A stretch of 64,000 bases of DNA from positions 1,116,001 through 1,180,000 of the forward strand of contig NC_018025.1 of the NCBI RefSeq assembly GCF_000266945.1, read 5' to 3'. Under the pieces are notes generated by a model. The model did no database searches and was not told where the DNA came from. It was given only the letters and a program-made list of their open reading frames with translations. Source of the DNA: Desulfomonile tiedjei DSM 6799 (GTDB lineage Bacteria; Desulfobacterota; Desulfomonilia; Desulfomonilales; Desulfomonilaceae). The position numbers and the translations under genes are program-made. How positions within the stretch are numbered: position 1 is the stretch's first letter; each line of letters opens with the position of its first letter. This document shows, one piece after another, positions 17,974-27,401 of the stretch.

Positions 17974-18526
17974 GTTGGTCTCCAAGGAAGCCGACCTGCC
18001 CGGCTCTGTTCGACAAGCGTCGGCAGAAACGATCGACAGACAAAACGATTTAGTTTTCATCCTGCTATTTCTGGCGGTTGCAACCGCATAGCGAACAATG
18101 CTCGGGCATTCTATTCCAATCAGCCTAAAGGGACAACATTTAGAACGTGTTTTGATTTCGTACAGGAAAAGTCAGAAAACTCAGTGTCAGAGCGTTATCG
18201 AAAAATGTAAGCTGGTGCAGGCGAAAGTTGAAGACCGAAAAGCCCTTCGTTCAAGCTTCATTGGGCTTGTACCAATGCGCCATCAAAGAAGTGGCAATGC
18301 TGAAGCCGGTTCCGGTGGGTCTCCGAAGCGAAGTCAGGCTGCGCCGTCAGTAGCGGAGGAGATCCGCCAGAGCCGGCAACAGATCGGCTTCTCGATATTA
18401 CTCGTATGAAAGCGCATTGGCATTAATGGTTCCGAAAGATCGCGCTGAATCTCGTATTGACAGCTTTTGACGCACAGGCTTACTCTATTATCTAACCTAC
18501 ACTGTAAACAGGAGGACAAGAAAACA
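17974..18526. other. Intergenic region, nothing recognised
   Basis: About 550 bases separating divergent transcription units. Short open frames here have no ribosome sites or family features. A GC-rich stretch with several small dyads lies at 18300-18395, but it matches no RNA family I know. Confidence 0.5.
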
Positions 18527-19018
18527 ATGGCGACAAATCCCGATTTTCTTTCTCCGTGCGGTCTTTATTGCGGTGTCTGCGCAATTTACATCGCTTACCG
18601 CGACAATAATATCAAACTGAAAGAGCGGCTGGTAAATCTCTACAGGGGAGGAACTCCCGGGAAAGGAACACTGCCGAATAGCGAAGGCCTGTCCGTAGAA
18701 GATATTCGGTGCAATGGCTGTTTGTCGGACGACCGTTTTATGCACTGTCGTCAGTGTGACATCAGGAACTGCACGGAAGAGAAGGGATACTCCGGTTGTC
18801 ACGAATGCAGTGAGTTCCCCTGTCGCCATATCGACGATTTCTCCATGACGGTGGGAAAGAAAGTCATTCTCAGGGCCGTACCTTACCGGCGGCAATATGG
18901 TACCGAAAAATGGGTCCGAGATGAAGAGGCGCGCTATATATGTCCTGAATGTGACAATAAAGTTTTTCGCGGTGCAATGAAATGTAATCAATGCAAAGTT
19001 GAATTGGATTTAGATTGA
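18527..19018 (+). CDS. DUF3795-like cysteine-rich protein
   Basis: 163 residues from ATG 18527 with GGAGG 11 bases upstream. It opens with FLSPCGLYCGVCAIY, the hallmark of this family, and continues with CNGCLSDD, CRQCDIRNC, GCHECSEFPCRH and a C-terminal zinc-ribbon-like pair CPECDNK...CNQCKVEL. At least 14 cysteines suggest metal or Fe-S binding. The family is frequent in anaerobes; the function is unknown. Confidence 0.8.
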   Translation: MATNPDFLSPCGLYCGVCAIYIAYRDNNIKLKERLVNLYRGGTPGKGTLPNSEGLSVEDIRCNGCLSDDRFMHCRQCDIRNCTEEKGYSGCHECSEFPCRHIDDFSMTVGKKVILRAVPYRRQYGTEKWVRDEEARYICPECDNKVFRGAMKCNQCKVELDLD

Positions 19019-19051
19019 TCAGTGTTGCATTTGAATCTCGGCCTCTATGGC

Positions 19052-19174
19052 GGTTATCGAAAGTCTTGACGGGATCCAATGCCTGCAATGGGAAGAATCA
19101 GTAGCGCCGGCGTCTCTGCCGGCGAGAACTTATTGATTTGTTTGGTGAATTGTTCACCGGCACGGAGGCCGGTG
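19052..19174 (+). repeat. Dispersed repeat, family B copy 2, left half
   Basis: Near-identical to 14569-14690. It breaks off exactly at the left end of the IS4 element and continues at 20689 after the target duplication. Confidence 0.75.
19164..19174. repeat. Left target-site duplication of the IS4 element
   Basis: GGAGGCCGGTG is repeated exactly at 20689-20699. An 11-bp duplication is normal for the IS4 family. Confidence 0.85.
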
Positions 19175-20688
19175 CAATGCTGTTGAATTAAGGAAAGGGT
19201 TCTTGATTTTTCACGTTTAACCTCCGAGAATTCAGAAGGAATTGTGTTGACATGCGGGTAGTTACGCGCGATAAATTCTTTCAAAACAAGCTGCTGAAAG
19301 GATTTTATTATGGCACGCATTATGCTTTGAAGAACCATGCCAACTTAGCGCGTACGCTGAAAAATTTCTTCACATTATTCCCGGACAAATCGACCCTTCC
19401 AAGAAACGCTCGCCTCAGGACTTTACTCGAAACAGAAAACTCGCCTTTGGAAAGCTTATCACCTTCATCTTGTCCATTGCCGCCAGTGGAAAGGGTAAAG
19501 GAGTGGACATGAAATCCGGTGAATTCTTTCGACATGCCAGAATTCTTGGCCTTTGGCCTGACGCCGAGGCGATCCATCGAAGCGCGCTCACCAAGGCGCG
19601 CAAAAAGGTGGATTGGAGGATCTTTCGGCAAATACTCGATGATGCGGTTGGTCTGGCTTATGAGTGTTGGCCTAAGAGCCCGAAGGACGAGTGGCATGGT
19701 ATGTCCACTCATGCGATAGATGGCTCCGACTATACGCTTCCAGCCGCCGATGAGCTCAGGGCCGAGTTTGATCCTGAGAGCGGACTTGGGCAAGCGGGCA
19801 AAGGACATTATCCTCAGTGTCTTGTATGCACGCTCTATGACGTCTTCAGACGTCTGCCCATCGCAAGAACTGTGGTCCCGGTGAATTCTTCGGAGCGGGA
19901 CCAAGCCAAACATCTCCTGCCCCTCGTGCCTGAGGGAAGTGTCTTGCTCCTGGATCGAGGTTACCCAGGATATGAATTTCTCAGCTACCTTTTGGACAAG
20001 TTCAAAGGCTATTTCGTGATACGTTGCCCCGCAACGTCCACCTTCGCCACAGTAAAGGAATTCATTCGGAGCGGGAAGAGCGAAGCCGAAATCGTGATTC
20101 CTCCGACATCGAACTATCTCAGCCAGGTGACGGCTGAACAACGAAAGGCCGCCAAGCCCATCAGAGTGAGAGTCATCAGACTGTCCAATCCTGACGGAAC
20201 CCTCTCGGTTCTCCTGACGAATCTTTACGACAAGGTGGAGTTTCCGAGACAGGAGATCACTGACCTCTATTTCAGGCGATGGGAAATCGAGAGCTATTTC
20301 CGGGATGAAAAGATTGGGCTCGAAATCGAAAAATTTCATGGCAAAACCTGCAACAGCGTCCTGCAAGAACTCTTTGCAGCTGCGATCATGGCTGTGATCT
20401 CAAGAACTCTCATGGCCATTTCCACCCAGTTACTCGGTGGAGAGCTCGGAGAACCTCAGTTCAAGAATGCGGTCATGACGCTCGCGTCTGAAGCCGCCGT
20501 GCTCGCCGCAGACGATCCTGAAAGAGCCATCGAAATCTTTCAGGATATTCTCAAAGAAATCTATCGTGTCAAATACTATCGACCAAACAGTCAGCGACCA
20601 CCCCAACCAAGGGTGAACAAGCAAAGCAAAAACAAATGGCTTTACCGCAGGTACAAAAATGTCCCCGCAGCTTAAGTCAACAGCATTG
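19175..20688 (+). mobile_element. IS4-family insertion sequence, 1514 bp
   Basis: The ends are imperfect inverted repeats: CAATGCTGTTGAATTAAG at 19175-19192 and its partner at 20671-20688 (17 of 18 match). An 11-bp direct duplication flanks the element. The uninterrupted target sequence exists at 14569-14757, so both borders are set by comparison. It encodes one transposase, whose 5' end appears frameshifted. Confidence 0.9.
19470..20675 (+). CDS. IS4-family transposase, probably frameshifted near its start
   Basis: DDE transposase. The IS4 signature Y-x2-R-x3-E-x6-K is met exactly in YFRRWEIESYFRDEK; DGSDYTLP and LLLDRGYPGYEF hold the two aspartates. TTG 19470 is only the first usable codon. 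Family-like sequence (RSPQDFTRNRKLAFGKLITF) is encoded in the same frame back to 19275, with no ATG, GTG or TTG. ATG 19310, with AAAGGA 7 bases before, is in another frame and would join this frame if one T of 19326-19328 were removed. The copy is therefore likely inactive, or needs frameshifting. Confidence 0.85.
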   Translation: MSIAASGKGKGVDMKSGEFFRHARILGLWPDAEAIHRSALTKARKKVDWRIFRQILDDAVGLAYECWPKSPKDEWHGMSTHAIDGSDYTLPAADELRAEFDPESGLGQAGKGHYPQCLVCTLYDVFRRLPIARTVVPVNSSERDQAKHLLPLVPEGSVLLLDRGYPGYEFLSYLLDKFKGYFVIRCPATSTFATVKEFIRSGKSEAEIVIPPTSNYLSQVTAEQRKAAKPIRVRVIRLSNPDGTLSVLLTNLYDKVEFPRQEITDLYFRRWEIESYFRDEKIGLEIEKFHGKTCNSVLQELFAAAIMAVISRTLMAISTQLLGGELGEPQFKNAVMTLASEAAVLAADDPERAIEIFQDILKEIYRVKYYRPNSQRPPQPRVNKQSKNKWLYRRYKNVPAA

Positions 20689-20757
20689 GGAGGCCGGTGC
20701 TACCAATTGCTGGGAACTGCTCTTCACAATCCATGATTACTTTCGAGAATCGGTATA
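20689..20757 (+). repeat. Right target duplication and right half of repeat B copy 2
   Basis: It begins with GGAGGCCGGTG (20689-20699), the second copy of the target duplication. It continues with CTACCAATTGCTGGGAAC to TCGGTAT as in 14691-14757. Confidence 0.8.
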
Positions 20758-20905
20758 ATACCTTTTCGCAGTTATTCACATGAGACAGCGACGGCTGGAG
20801 TGTGTCCTGAGCGGAGTGATTAGACGGCTTTGCGTCGTCCGGAGCGAAGGATACACTACAGCCTCCCAGATTATGAAAAGAAAAGCACATCGGTATAATT
20901 TTGCA
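20757..20905 (-). repeat. Dispersed repeat, family C copy 2
   Basis: About 150 bases bounded by ATACCTTTTCGCAGTT and CACATCGGTATA. It matches 33283-33418 in reverse orientation over its whole length. Short terminal inverted repeats (TATACC/GGTATA) give it a MITE-like shape. Confidence 0.7.
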
Positions 20906-20914
20906 AAAAAAAGC

Positions 20915-20941
20915 GGGGAAGAACTCCAAGAAGTTCTCCCC
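20915..20941. terminator. Hairpin downstream of the repeats
   Basis: GGGGAAGAACT and AGAAGTTCTCCCC can pair over a short loop. It lies between the IS region and the convergent PRC-barrel gene end. No clear U-run, so the role is tentative. Confidence 0.4.
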
Positions 20942-21036
20942 GGATTTCACCAGTTGGTAGAGGAATTGCGCAAATAGAAGAATGACATACGGAATGGCCC
21001 GGCGTTCGGACCACTCCCTGTTGATTTCGTCAAAAA

Positions 21037-21855
21037 TTACAGACGCCTACTTTCTTCGTCAAAACTGGCTTCCTTGTGCTCCAACCAGCCGGGTTCCCGA
21101 TAATGACCATAGAACTTCTGTTCGTAATCCATACCGGGCAGATTGTCTTGATCGTATTCGGGAGAGTTCTTGATTTGCTCGCGGGTCAATTGTACGAAGA
21201 CTCTCTTGTCATCCCATCCGATTTCATCGATCCAGTCCGGCGACACGAGCACTTTTTTGCCGGGCCACCAATTTCTGGTGTCGATCACGATGAATGCCAC
21301 AGTCCACTTTTCATCGTCTATCACAAAGTCTTCGACATGACCGATATCGCCGTCATCTGCTTCTATATAAAAACCCATTACTTCCTGGGTCCCTCGTAAC
21401 TCAAGATCTTCATCAGCAAATTCGGATTCTTCTCCGAATTCAGTTACTCCCTCATATAGGGACGCTTCAGTCAGCCCCATATCGGAATAGCCTGCTGCTT
21501 TTTCTCCAAATCCGCTCTCAGGTCTAAGCCCTTCCTTTCTGCCTCCGCGCCAACCGTAATAAGCATTGAGATCGTCCATAGTAGCTGATAGTGGCGCATC
21601 CTCCTCAATTGCCGGGCTGTTTTGAATCTGATCCTGCGTGAGATTCACTGACAGAAACTTGTTATCGACATCGATCTTCTGAATTTCCACCGGGGAAATC
21701 AGAACTTTTCTGCCAGGCAACCATTTGCTCGTATCTACGAGAAGATAGTGTATTTCCCAGGTGTCACTATCAAAGTAGAATCCTCTCACTTTTCCGATGT
21801 GTCCATCCGTAGCAACAATTTCATAATCCTGTAACTTATCTACACTGTGGAGCAT
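21037..21855 (-). CDS. Tandem PRC-barrel domain protein
   Basis: 272 residues with two PRC-barrel units. The first (about 1-75) has DYEIVATDGHIGKVRGFYFDSDTW and WLPGRKVLISPVEI. The second (about 155-235) has EVMGFYIEADDGDIGHVEDFVIDDEKW and WWPGKKVLVSPDWI. Both end with a V(N/Q)LTxxQIxNSP segment. The PRC fold is shared by photosynthetic reaction-centre H subunits and RimM; in proteins of this layout the role is unknown, perhaps a soluble scaffold. Transcribed away from the nar operon. Confidence 0.85.
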   Translation of the reverse strand: MLHSVDKLQDYEIVATDGHIGKVRGFYFDSDTWEIHYLLVDTSKWLPGRKVLISPVEIQKIDVDNKFLSVNLTQDQIQNSPAIEEDAPLSATMDDLNAYYGWRGGRKEGLRPESGFGEKAAGYSDMGLTEASLYEGVTEFGEESEFADEDLELRGTQEVMGFYIEADDGDIGHVEDFVIDDEKWTVAFIVIDTRNWWPGKKVLVSPDWIDEIGWDDKRVFVQLTREQIKNSPEYDQDNLPGMDYEQKFYGHYREPGWLEHKEASFDEESRRL

Positions 21856-22225
21856 TGCTGATTCTCCTTTATGGCCGCATCAATTCGAACCTATATGCAG
21901 AATTAAGTCATTCTCTCCGGTACAGTCAATCGACCGTCACAGCGTTAGAAAAGTCAATCCTACATACCAATTGACACGTGGACAACATGGCGGCGGCCAT
22001 CATTGGCATTGAGCTGTCTTGACTTAAAACCGAAATTGTCCAATCATGAATGTAGATGATCTGCCTGGTAAGGGATGAGACAGTCGGAGGAAAAGGAAGA
22101 ATTCGGCGAGACAATTGTGTGTTGGGAAGTCAATAATTAAGTGAATGAAAGGCATGTTCTTTATGCCCAATTTATGAAAATATCATTTGAGTTTCAACAC
22201 TTGGACACATTTTTAGGGGAGTTAG
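21856..22225. other. Divergent regulatory region between PRC-barrel gene and nar operon
   Basis: 370 bases, AT-rich near narG. I see no standard FNR site (TTGAT-N4-ATCAA) and no NarL heptamer pair that I would defend. TTTGAGTTTCAAC at 22185-22197 is a small dyad about 30 bases before narG. Confidence 0.4.
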
Positions 22226-25200
22226 ATGTCCGGAAGTAATCTTCTGTCACGATTGAGATGGCTCCGAACTAGAAGCAGCAATACCGCGTGCAAAGAAGAG
22301 CAGATCGCTGAAAATTGGGCTGAAATAAGATGCGGTCAGCGGGAATGGGAAGACTTTTATCGGAGAAGATGGCAATTCGATAAGAAAGTCCGATCCACTC
22401 ATGGGGTCAATTGTACAGGATCTTGTTCCTGGGATGTTTTCGTCAAAGACGGCATCATAGTGTGGGAGGTTCAAAACGTAGATTACCCCGGGTGTGGGCC
22501 TGATTCTCCCGATCACGAACCTCGCGGGTGTCCTCGAGGAGCAACTTATTCCTGGTACACCTACAGCCCGGTCAGAGTCAAATACCCGTACATTCGATCC
22601 AACCTTCTGGAAATGTGGAGAGAAGCACTAAAGAATTCCGGCGATCCTGTGGCGGCATGGCAGAGCATTGTCGAGGATCCACTAAAAAGACAAGCATACC
22701 AGAAGGCGAGAGGCAAAGGAGGATTCGTAAGAGTCGCCAGAGATGAGGCAATAACACTCATATCTGCTTCTCTTATCCATACCATCAAAAAGTACGGCCC
22801 AGATCGAATCTTCGGCTTTAGCCCCATACCAGCCATGTCTATGGTGGCCCATGCATCTGGAGCCAGATTTATGGGTTTGCTAGGTGGCGCGATGGTGAGT
22901 TTTTACGATTGGTATTGTGATTTGCCGCCATCTTCGCCCCAGATGTGGGGCGAGCAAACAGATGTTCCTGAAAGTGCCGACTGGTATGAATCCACTTACA
23001 TTATTGTTTGGGGGACCAATATACCCATGACGCGAACGCCTGACGCTCATTTCTTTGTGGAAGCCAGGTACAGGGGCGCAAAGGTCGTGGGCATTGCTCC
23101 TGATTATTCAGAATACATAAAATTCTCCGACATGTGGTTGCCCGCTAGAGCAGGCACAGATTCTGCGTTGGCGATGGCAATGACGTTTGTTGTGCTCAAA
23201 GAGTTTTATATCGATCGACAATCCGAATATTTTACTTCATATGCAAAACAATATACCGATCTTCCTTTTGCGGTCACGCTTAAGCGGCACGGGGATCATT
23301 ATGTCTCCGACAGGTTTATGCGAGCTTCGGATCTCTCTCTCGACGTAAATAACGCTGATTGGAAAATTGTCTACTTTGACGAAAACAGTAATAGTTTTGT
23401 GGTTCCCAACGGCAGCATAGGTTTTCGATGGAATGAACAAGGCTCCTGGAATTTGAACCCGATTGACTCTATAACGGGCGCCAAAGTCAATCCAGTATTG
23501 AGCTTTGCCGAAATAGGCGATGAATGGGCAACCGTGGCATTTCCTTTTTTCGAACTAGAGAGTTCAAGGGTAAAGTTCGGCACTGTTCCTGTCAAGCGCA
23601 TTACAGTGAAGGATGAAGAAATACTGGTGACTACTGTCTTTGATCTTATGATAGCCAATATTGGTATCGATCGCGGCAAAGGAGGAGACGTATCCAAAAC
23701 GTACGACGATCCTAACCCTTGTACGCCCGCCTGGCAAGAGACAATAACCGGAGTAGCTCGAGAGGACGCTATCCGAGTAGCCCGGGAGTTTGCGGAAAAT
23801 GCTGAAAAAACCAGGGGCAAGTCTATGATCATCATGGGAGCGGGCACTAATCACTGGTTCCATTGTGATATGAACTACAGGGCAATGCTTAATCTTACAA
23901 GGCTTTGCGGGTGTGAGGGAGTTAACGGGGGAGGATGGGCTCATTATGTTGGGCAGGAGAAGGTTCGACCTTTAGCCGGCTGGTCAACTCTGGCATTTGC
24001 CTTGGACTGGAGACGACCGCCGCGTTGGCAAAATGGAACGTCGTTTTTCTATTTTGCTTCCGGACAATGGCGATATGACACTTTGGACGCGCGGAAAATA
24101 GCTTCTCCGCTTGCTCCGGAAGACCTTCCTTCCCATCCGGCCGATTATAATGTGATAGCAGCCAGACTTGGATGGCTGCCTGCTTACCCGCAATTTAATG
24201 TAAATTCTCTCAGTTTGTGCTCGGAAGCTGAAGATAAAGGTGCAAAATCGAATGAAGAGATTGTCCAATCGGTTGTAGACAAGCTCAAGAGTGGAGAGAT
24301 AGAGTTCGCAATACAGGATCCGGATAGACCTGAAAACTTTCCCCGTAATCTCTTCTTATGGCGATCGAACTTGCTGGGATCGAGCGGAAAAGGACATGAG
24401 TATTTTCTTAAACATCTGTTGGGGACTCACAACGCTGTTCTTGGTCCTGAAAGTCCCCTTCGGCCAAGGGAAGCCGAATGGAGAGAACCTGCGCCTGAGG
24501 GAAAGCTCGATCTATTGGTAACACTGGATTTTCGTATGTCCACGAGCGCTTTGTACTCAGACGTGGTGCTTCCCGCGTCAAGCTGGTATGAAATCCATGA
24601 TCTCAGTACAACAGACATGCATCCGTTCATTCATCCATTTAATCCAGCTATAGAATCACCGTGGGAAGCAAAGAGCGATTGGTTTCATTTCTGTGCGATA
24701 GCGGAAAAATTTTCGGAATTGGCAGCCGTTCACCTCGGCTCAAGAAAAGACTTGGTGGCCACACCGCTCTTTCATGATTCACCAGGGGAAATCGCACAGC
24801 CGGAAGTAAGAGACTGGCTGAAAGGGGAAGTCGAACCTATTCCGGGTAAGACTATGCCCAATTTGGCTGTGGTTGTGCGTGACTACCCCAATTTGCATAA
24901 AATGATGACTTCAGTGGGCCCTCTGGTGGAAGAGGAAACGATCGGTGCAAAGGGAGTCCTCTGGAAGGCCAAAGAAGAGTACGCCGAGTTAAAAAGAAGG
25001 CTTGGAACTGTCAAAAGGCCTGGGATAAGCTTTGGCAGACCTCAATTGTCCACAAATCTGGAAGTAGCTGAAGCCATTCTAACTCTTGCGCCTGAGACCA
25101 ATGGAGATGTGGCGGTTAAATCATGGTCGGGAGTTGAAGAATTAACAGGATTGAGTCTGAAGCACATGAGCTCCAGTAGGCAGGGCGAGAAACTGACTTT

Positions 25201-25915
25201 TCACGATATAACCAAGCAGCCAAGGAAGATAATCACTTCTCCCACTTGGAGCGGTATCGAATCTATGGAGCGTCCGTATTCCTCCTTTGTAATAAATAAA
25301 GAGCAACGAATTCCTTTCCGAACTCTGACCGGAAGAGCTCATTTCTACTTGGATCACAAATGGATGTTGATGTTTGGCGATTCGTTGCCAATCTTTCGAC
25401 CTCCTTTAAATATGGAAGCTATGGGGTCCACTAAGGTAGAGAAGGGGAAAGGCAAAACAATTGTGCTGAATTATCTTACCCCCCATTCGAAATGGTCAAT
25501 TCATACTACTTACGCCGAAACCCTCATTATGATGACTCTTTTCCGAGGAGGTCTTCACGTCTGGATAAATAATGAAGACGCAGATTCCATTGATATTAGA
25601 GACAACGACTGGATCGAAGCTTTTAATATTAACGGGGTGGTGACTGCCAGAGCTGTGGTGAGTCACAGGATCCCCAGAGGAAAGGCATTTATGTATCATG
25701 CTCAGGAGAGACTCATCACGCCGGTTTCCAACATTTCCAATTTGCGCGGGGGCACACACAATAGTGTCACTAGAGTGCTGGTTAAGCCGACGATGATGAT
25801 CGGTGGATACGGTCAGCTAAGCTATGGTTTCAATTACTATGGTCCTACAGGTTCCCAACGTGATGAAGTAATCATTGTGCGAAAAGCCGGAGAGGTGAAT
25901 TGGCATGAAGATTAA
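22226..25915 (+). CDS. narG: Respiratory nitrate reductase, alpha subunit
   Basis: 1229 residues, full length for NarG. Binds Mo-bis-MGD and the FS0 [4Fe-4S] cluster and reduces nitrate on the cytoplasmic side. The FS0 ligands are visible as H59-x3-C63-x3-C67-x34-C102 (HGVNCTGSCSW, EPRGCPRGA). The YDWYCDLPP segment contains the aspartate region that ligates Mo, followed by GEQTDVPESADWY. No intact twin-arginine signal, as expected for cytoplasmic NarG. ATG 22226 follows AGGGGAG. It overlaps narH by 11 bases. An NxrA-type nitrite-oxidising role is unlikely, since narJ and narI follow. Confidence 0.95.
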   Translation: MSGSNLLSRLRWLRTRSSNTACKEEQIAENWAEIRCGQREWEDFYRRRWQFDKKVRSTHGVNCTGSCSWDVFVKDGIIVWEVQNVDYPGCGPDSPDHEPRGCPRGATYSWYTYSPVRVKYPYIRSNLLEMWREALKNSGDPVAAWQSIVEDPLKRQAYQKARGKGGFVRVARDEAITLISASLIHTIKKYGPDRIFGFSPIPAMSMVAHASGARFMGLLGGAMVSFYDWYCDLPPSSPQMWGEQTDVPESADWYESTYIIVWGTNIPMTRTPDAHFFVEARYRGAKVVGIAPDYSEYIKFSDMWLPARAGTDSALAMAMTFVVLKEFYIDRQSEYFTSYAKQYTDLPFAVTLKRHGDHYVSDRFMRASDLSLDVNNADWKIVYFDENSNSFVVPNGSIGFRWNEQGSWNLNPIDSITGAKVNPVLSFAEIGDEWATVAFPFFELESSRVKFGTVPVKRITVKDEEILVTTVFDLMIANIGIDRGKGGDVSKTYDDPNPCTPAWQETITGVAREDAIRVAREFAENAEKTRGKSMIIMGAGTNHWFHCDMNYRAMLNLTRLCGCEGVNGGGWAHYVGQEKVRPLAGWSTLAFALDWRRPPRWQNGTSFFYFASGQWRYDTLDARKIASPLAPEDLPSHPADYNVIAARLGWLPAYPQFNVNSLSLCSEAEDKGAKSNEEIVQSVVDKLKSGEIEFAIQDPDRPENFPRNLFLWRSNLLGSSGKGHEYFLKHLLGTHNAVLGPESPLRPREAEWREPAPEGKLDLLVTLDFRMSTSALYSDVVLPASSWYEIHDLSTTDMHPFIHPFNPAIESPWEAKSDWFHFCAIAEKFSELAAVHLGSRKDLVATPLFHDSPGEIAQPEVRDWLKGEVEPIPGKTMPNLAVVVRDYPNLHKMMTSVGPLVEEETIGAKGVLWKAKEEYAELKRRLGTVKRPGISFGRPQLSTNLEVAEAILTLAPETNGDVAVKSWSGVEELTGLSLKHMSSSRQGEKLTFHDITKQPRKIITSPTWSGIESMERPYSSFVINKEQRIPFRTLTGRAHFYLDHKWMLMFGDSLPIFRPPLNMEAMGSTKVEKGKGKTIVLNYLTPHSKWSIHTTYAETLIMMTLFRGGLHVWINNEDADSIDIRDNDWIEAFNINGVVTARAVVSHRIPRGKAFMYHAQERLITPVSNISNLRGGTHNSVTRVLVKPTMMIGGYGQLSYGFNYYGPTGSQRDEVIIVRKAGEVNWHED

Positions 25916-27341
25916 AGCTCAAATGGCCATGATTATGAATCTGGATAAATGCATTGGCTGCCACACGTGCAGTATTCCATGCAAAAACGTCTGGACCAAC
26001 CGCATTGGAGCTGAATACATTTGGTATAATAATGTCGAAACCAAACCGGGGATAGGATACCCGAAAATATGGGAAAATCAGAATATATACAACGGTGGCT
26101 GGGAAGTGGCAAATGGATCGCTTCAACTGAAAGCTGGCGGTAAGATCTCGAAATTTGTCAAAATATTTCATAACCCGGACCTTCCCAAGATTGACGATTA
26201 CTACGAACCGTGGACCTATGATTATGCAAAGTTGATTTCTCGAGCGCCGGGAAAGCATCAACCCACAGCCAGACCCAAGTCTCTTATAACCGGAGAGAAT
26301 ATTGAAATAAAGTGGGGACCGAGTTGGGAGGATGATCTGGCCGGTGCAAGCACCACAGCGGTTGACGATGTGAACTTCAAAGACTTGCAGGATTCACTGT
26401 ATTTAAATTTTCAGAATGTGTTTATGTTCTATCTTCCCAGAATTTGTGAACACTGCCTGAATCCCGCGTGTGTGGCTTCGTGTCCTTCGGGAGCGCTGTA
26501 CAAAAGAGATGAAGATGGGATTGTGCTTGTGGATCAAGAGCGATGTCGCGGATGGCGCTATTGCGTTTCAGGATGCCCCTATAAGAAGGTGTATTTCAAC
26601 TGGAAAGCCGGCAGATCCGAGAAGTGTATTCTTTGCTATCCCAGAATGGAAGCCGGAATGCCGACACTTTGCGCTGAATCGTGCGTCGGACGTATAAGAT
26701 ATATTGGTGCCGTTCTGTATGATGCGGATCGAATCAAAGATGTGGCCGGCATTGCAGACGATCGGAAGGTCTATTCGGCCCATCTCAATATCTTGTTAAA
26801 CCCTGACGATCCGGAAATCATCTCTCATGCAATTGAACAAGGAATCCCCGAGACATTTATTCATGCAGCCCAGCGATCCCCAATCTACAAATTGGCGGTT
26901 GAATGGAAATTGGCGTTTCCACCTCATCCGGAATTCCGAACTCTGCCCATGGTGTGGTACATCCCACCTTTAAGCCCTGTGGCGAACAGTTTGGAATACG
27001 AAGATGAAACAGGTGACGTATTGGACAATATGCGAATACCTGTAAAATATTTAGCGAATTTGCTTACAGCGGGAGACGAGCCGCCGATCCGATCTGCTCT
27101 CAGGCGGATGATTGCCTTGCGGATCTATATGCGATCGTTGCGGGTCGACGGATCGCCGAATCTGGAAGTACTTGAGGCCGTTGGGATGAACGAGATCATG
27201 GCTCGGGAAATGCACGAGTTGTTTGCCATAGCCAAATATCGTAACCGCTATGTGATTCCTACCGTGAGACGCGAAACGGCCGGCAATCTCTATTCGGTAC
27301 AGGGAAACACCGGTTTTCCATTGCCGGACAAAGAAGAATAG
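25905..27341 (+). CDS. narH: Respiratory nitrate reductase, beta subunit
   Basis: 478 residues. Carries four Fe-S clusters that pass electrons from NarI haem to NarG. Cysteine sets: CIGCHTCSIPCKNVW; CEHCLNPACVASCP; CRGWRYCVSGCPYKKVYF; CILCYPRMEAGMPTLCAESC. Tryptophan in CRGWRYC replaces a cysteine, the known mark of the [3Fe-4S] cluster of NarH. The C-terminal part (LTAGDEPPIRSALRRMIALR, REMHELFAIAKYRNRYVIP) is typical. The start lies inside the narG end, so translation is coupled. Confidence 0.95.
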   Translation: MKIKAQMAMIMNLDKCIGCHTCSIPCKNVWTNRIGAEYIWYNNVETKPGIGYPKIWENQNIYNGGWEVANGSLQLKAGGKISKFVKIFHNPDLPKIDDYYEPWTYDYAKLISRAPGKHQPTARPKSLITGENIEIKWGPSWEDDLAGASTTAVDDVNFKDLQDSLYLNFQNVFMFYLPRICEHCLNPACVASCPSGALYKRDEDGIVLVDQERCRGWRYCVSGCPYKKVYFNWKAGRSEKCILCYPRMEAGMPTLCAESCVGRIRYIGAVLYDADRIKDVAGIADDRKVYSAHLNILLNPDDPEIISHAIEQGIPETFIHAAQRSPIYKLAVEWKLAFPPHPEFRTLPMVWYIPPLSPVANSLEYEDETGDVLDNMRIPVKYLANLLTAGDEPPIRSALRRMIALRIYMRSLRVDGSPNLEVLEAVGMNEIMAREMHELFAIAKYRNRYVIPTVRRETAGNLYSVQGNTGFPLPDKEE

Positions 27342-27401
27342 GCACTACTGAAATGAATGCAAAAGCCATTCGTTTATCCGATGTGAAGAGGCAGCCTTAC
27401 T

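Noticed and set aside
18300-18395. Possible second riboswitch upstream of the DUF3795-like gene
   Set aside because: GC-rich with small dyads, but none of the conserved blocks of cobalamin, TPP, SAM, Moco or cyclic di-GMP riboswitches could be placed.
22185-22197. FNR-type site upstream of narG
   Set aside because: TTTGAGTTTCAAC has only 3 bases between TTGA and TCAA instead of 6, so it does not fit the FNR consensus.
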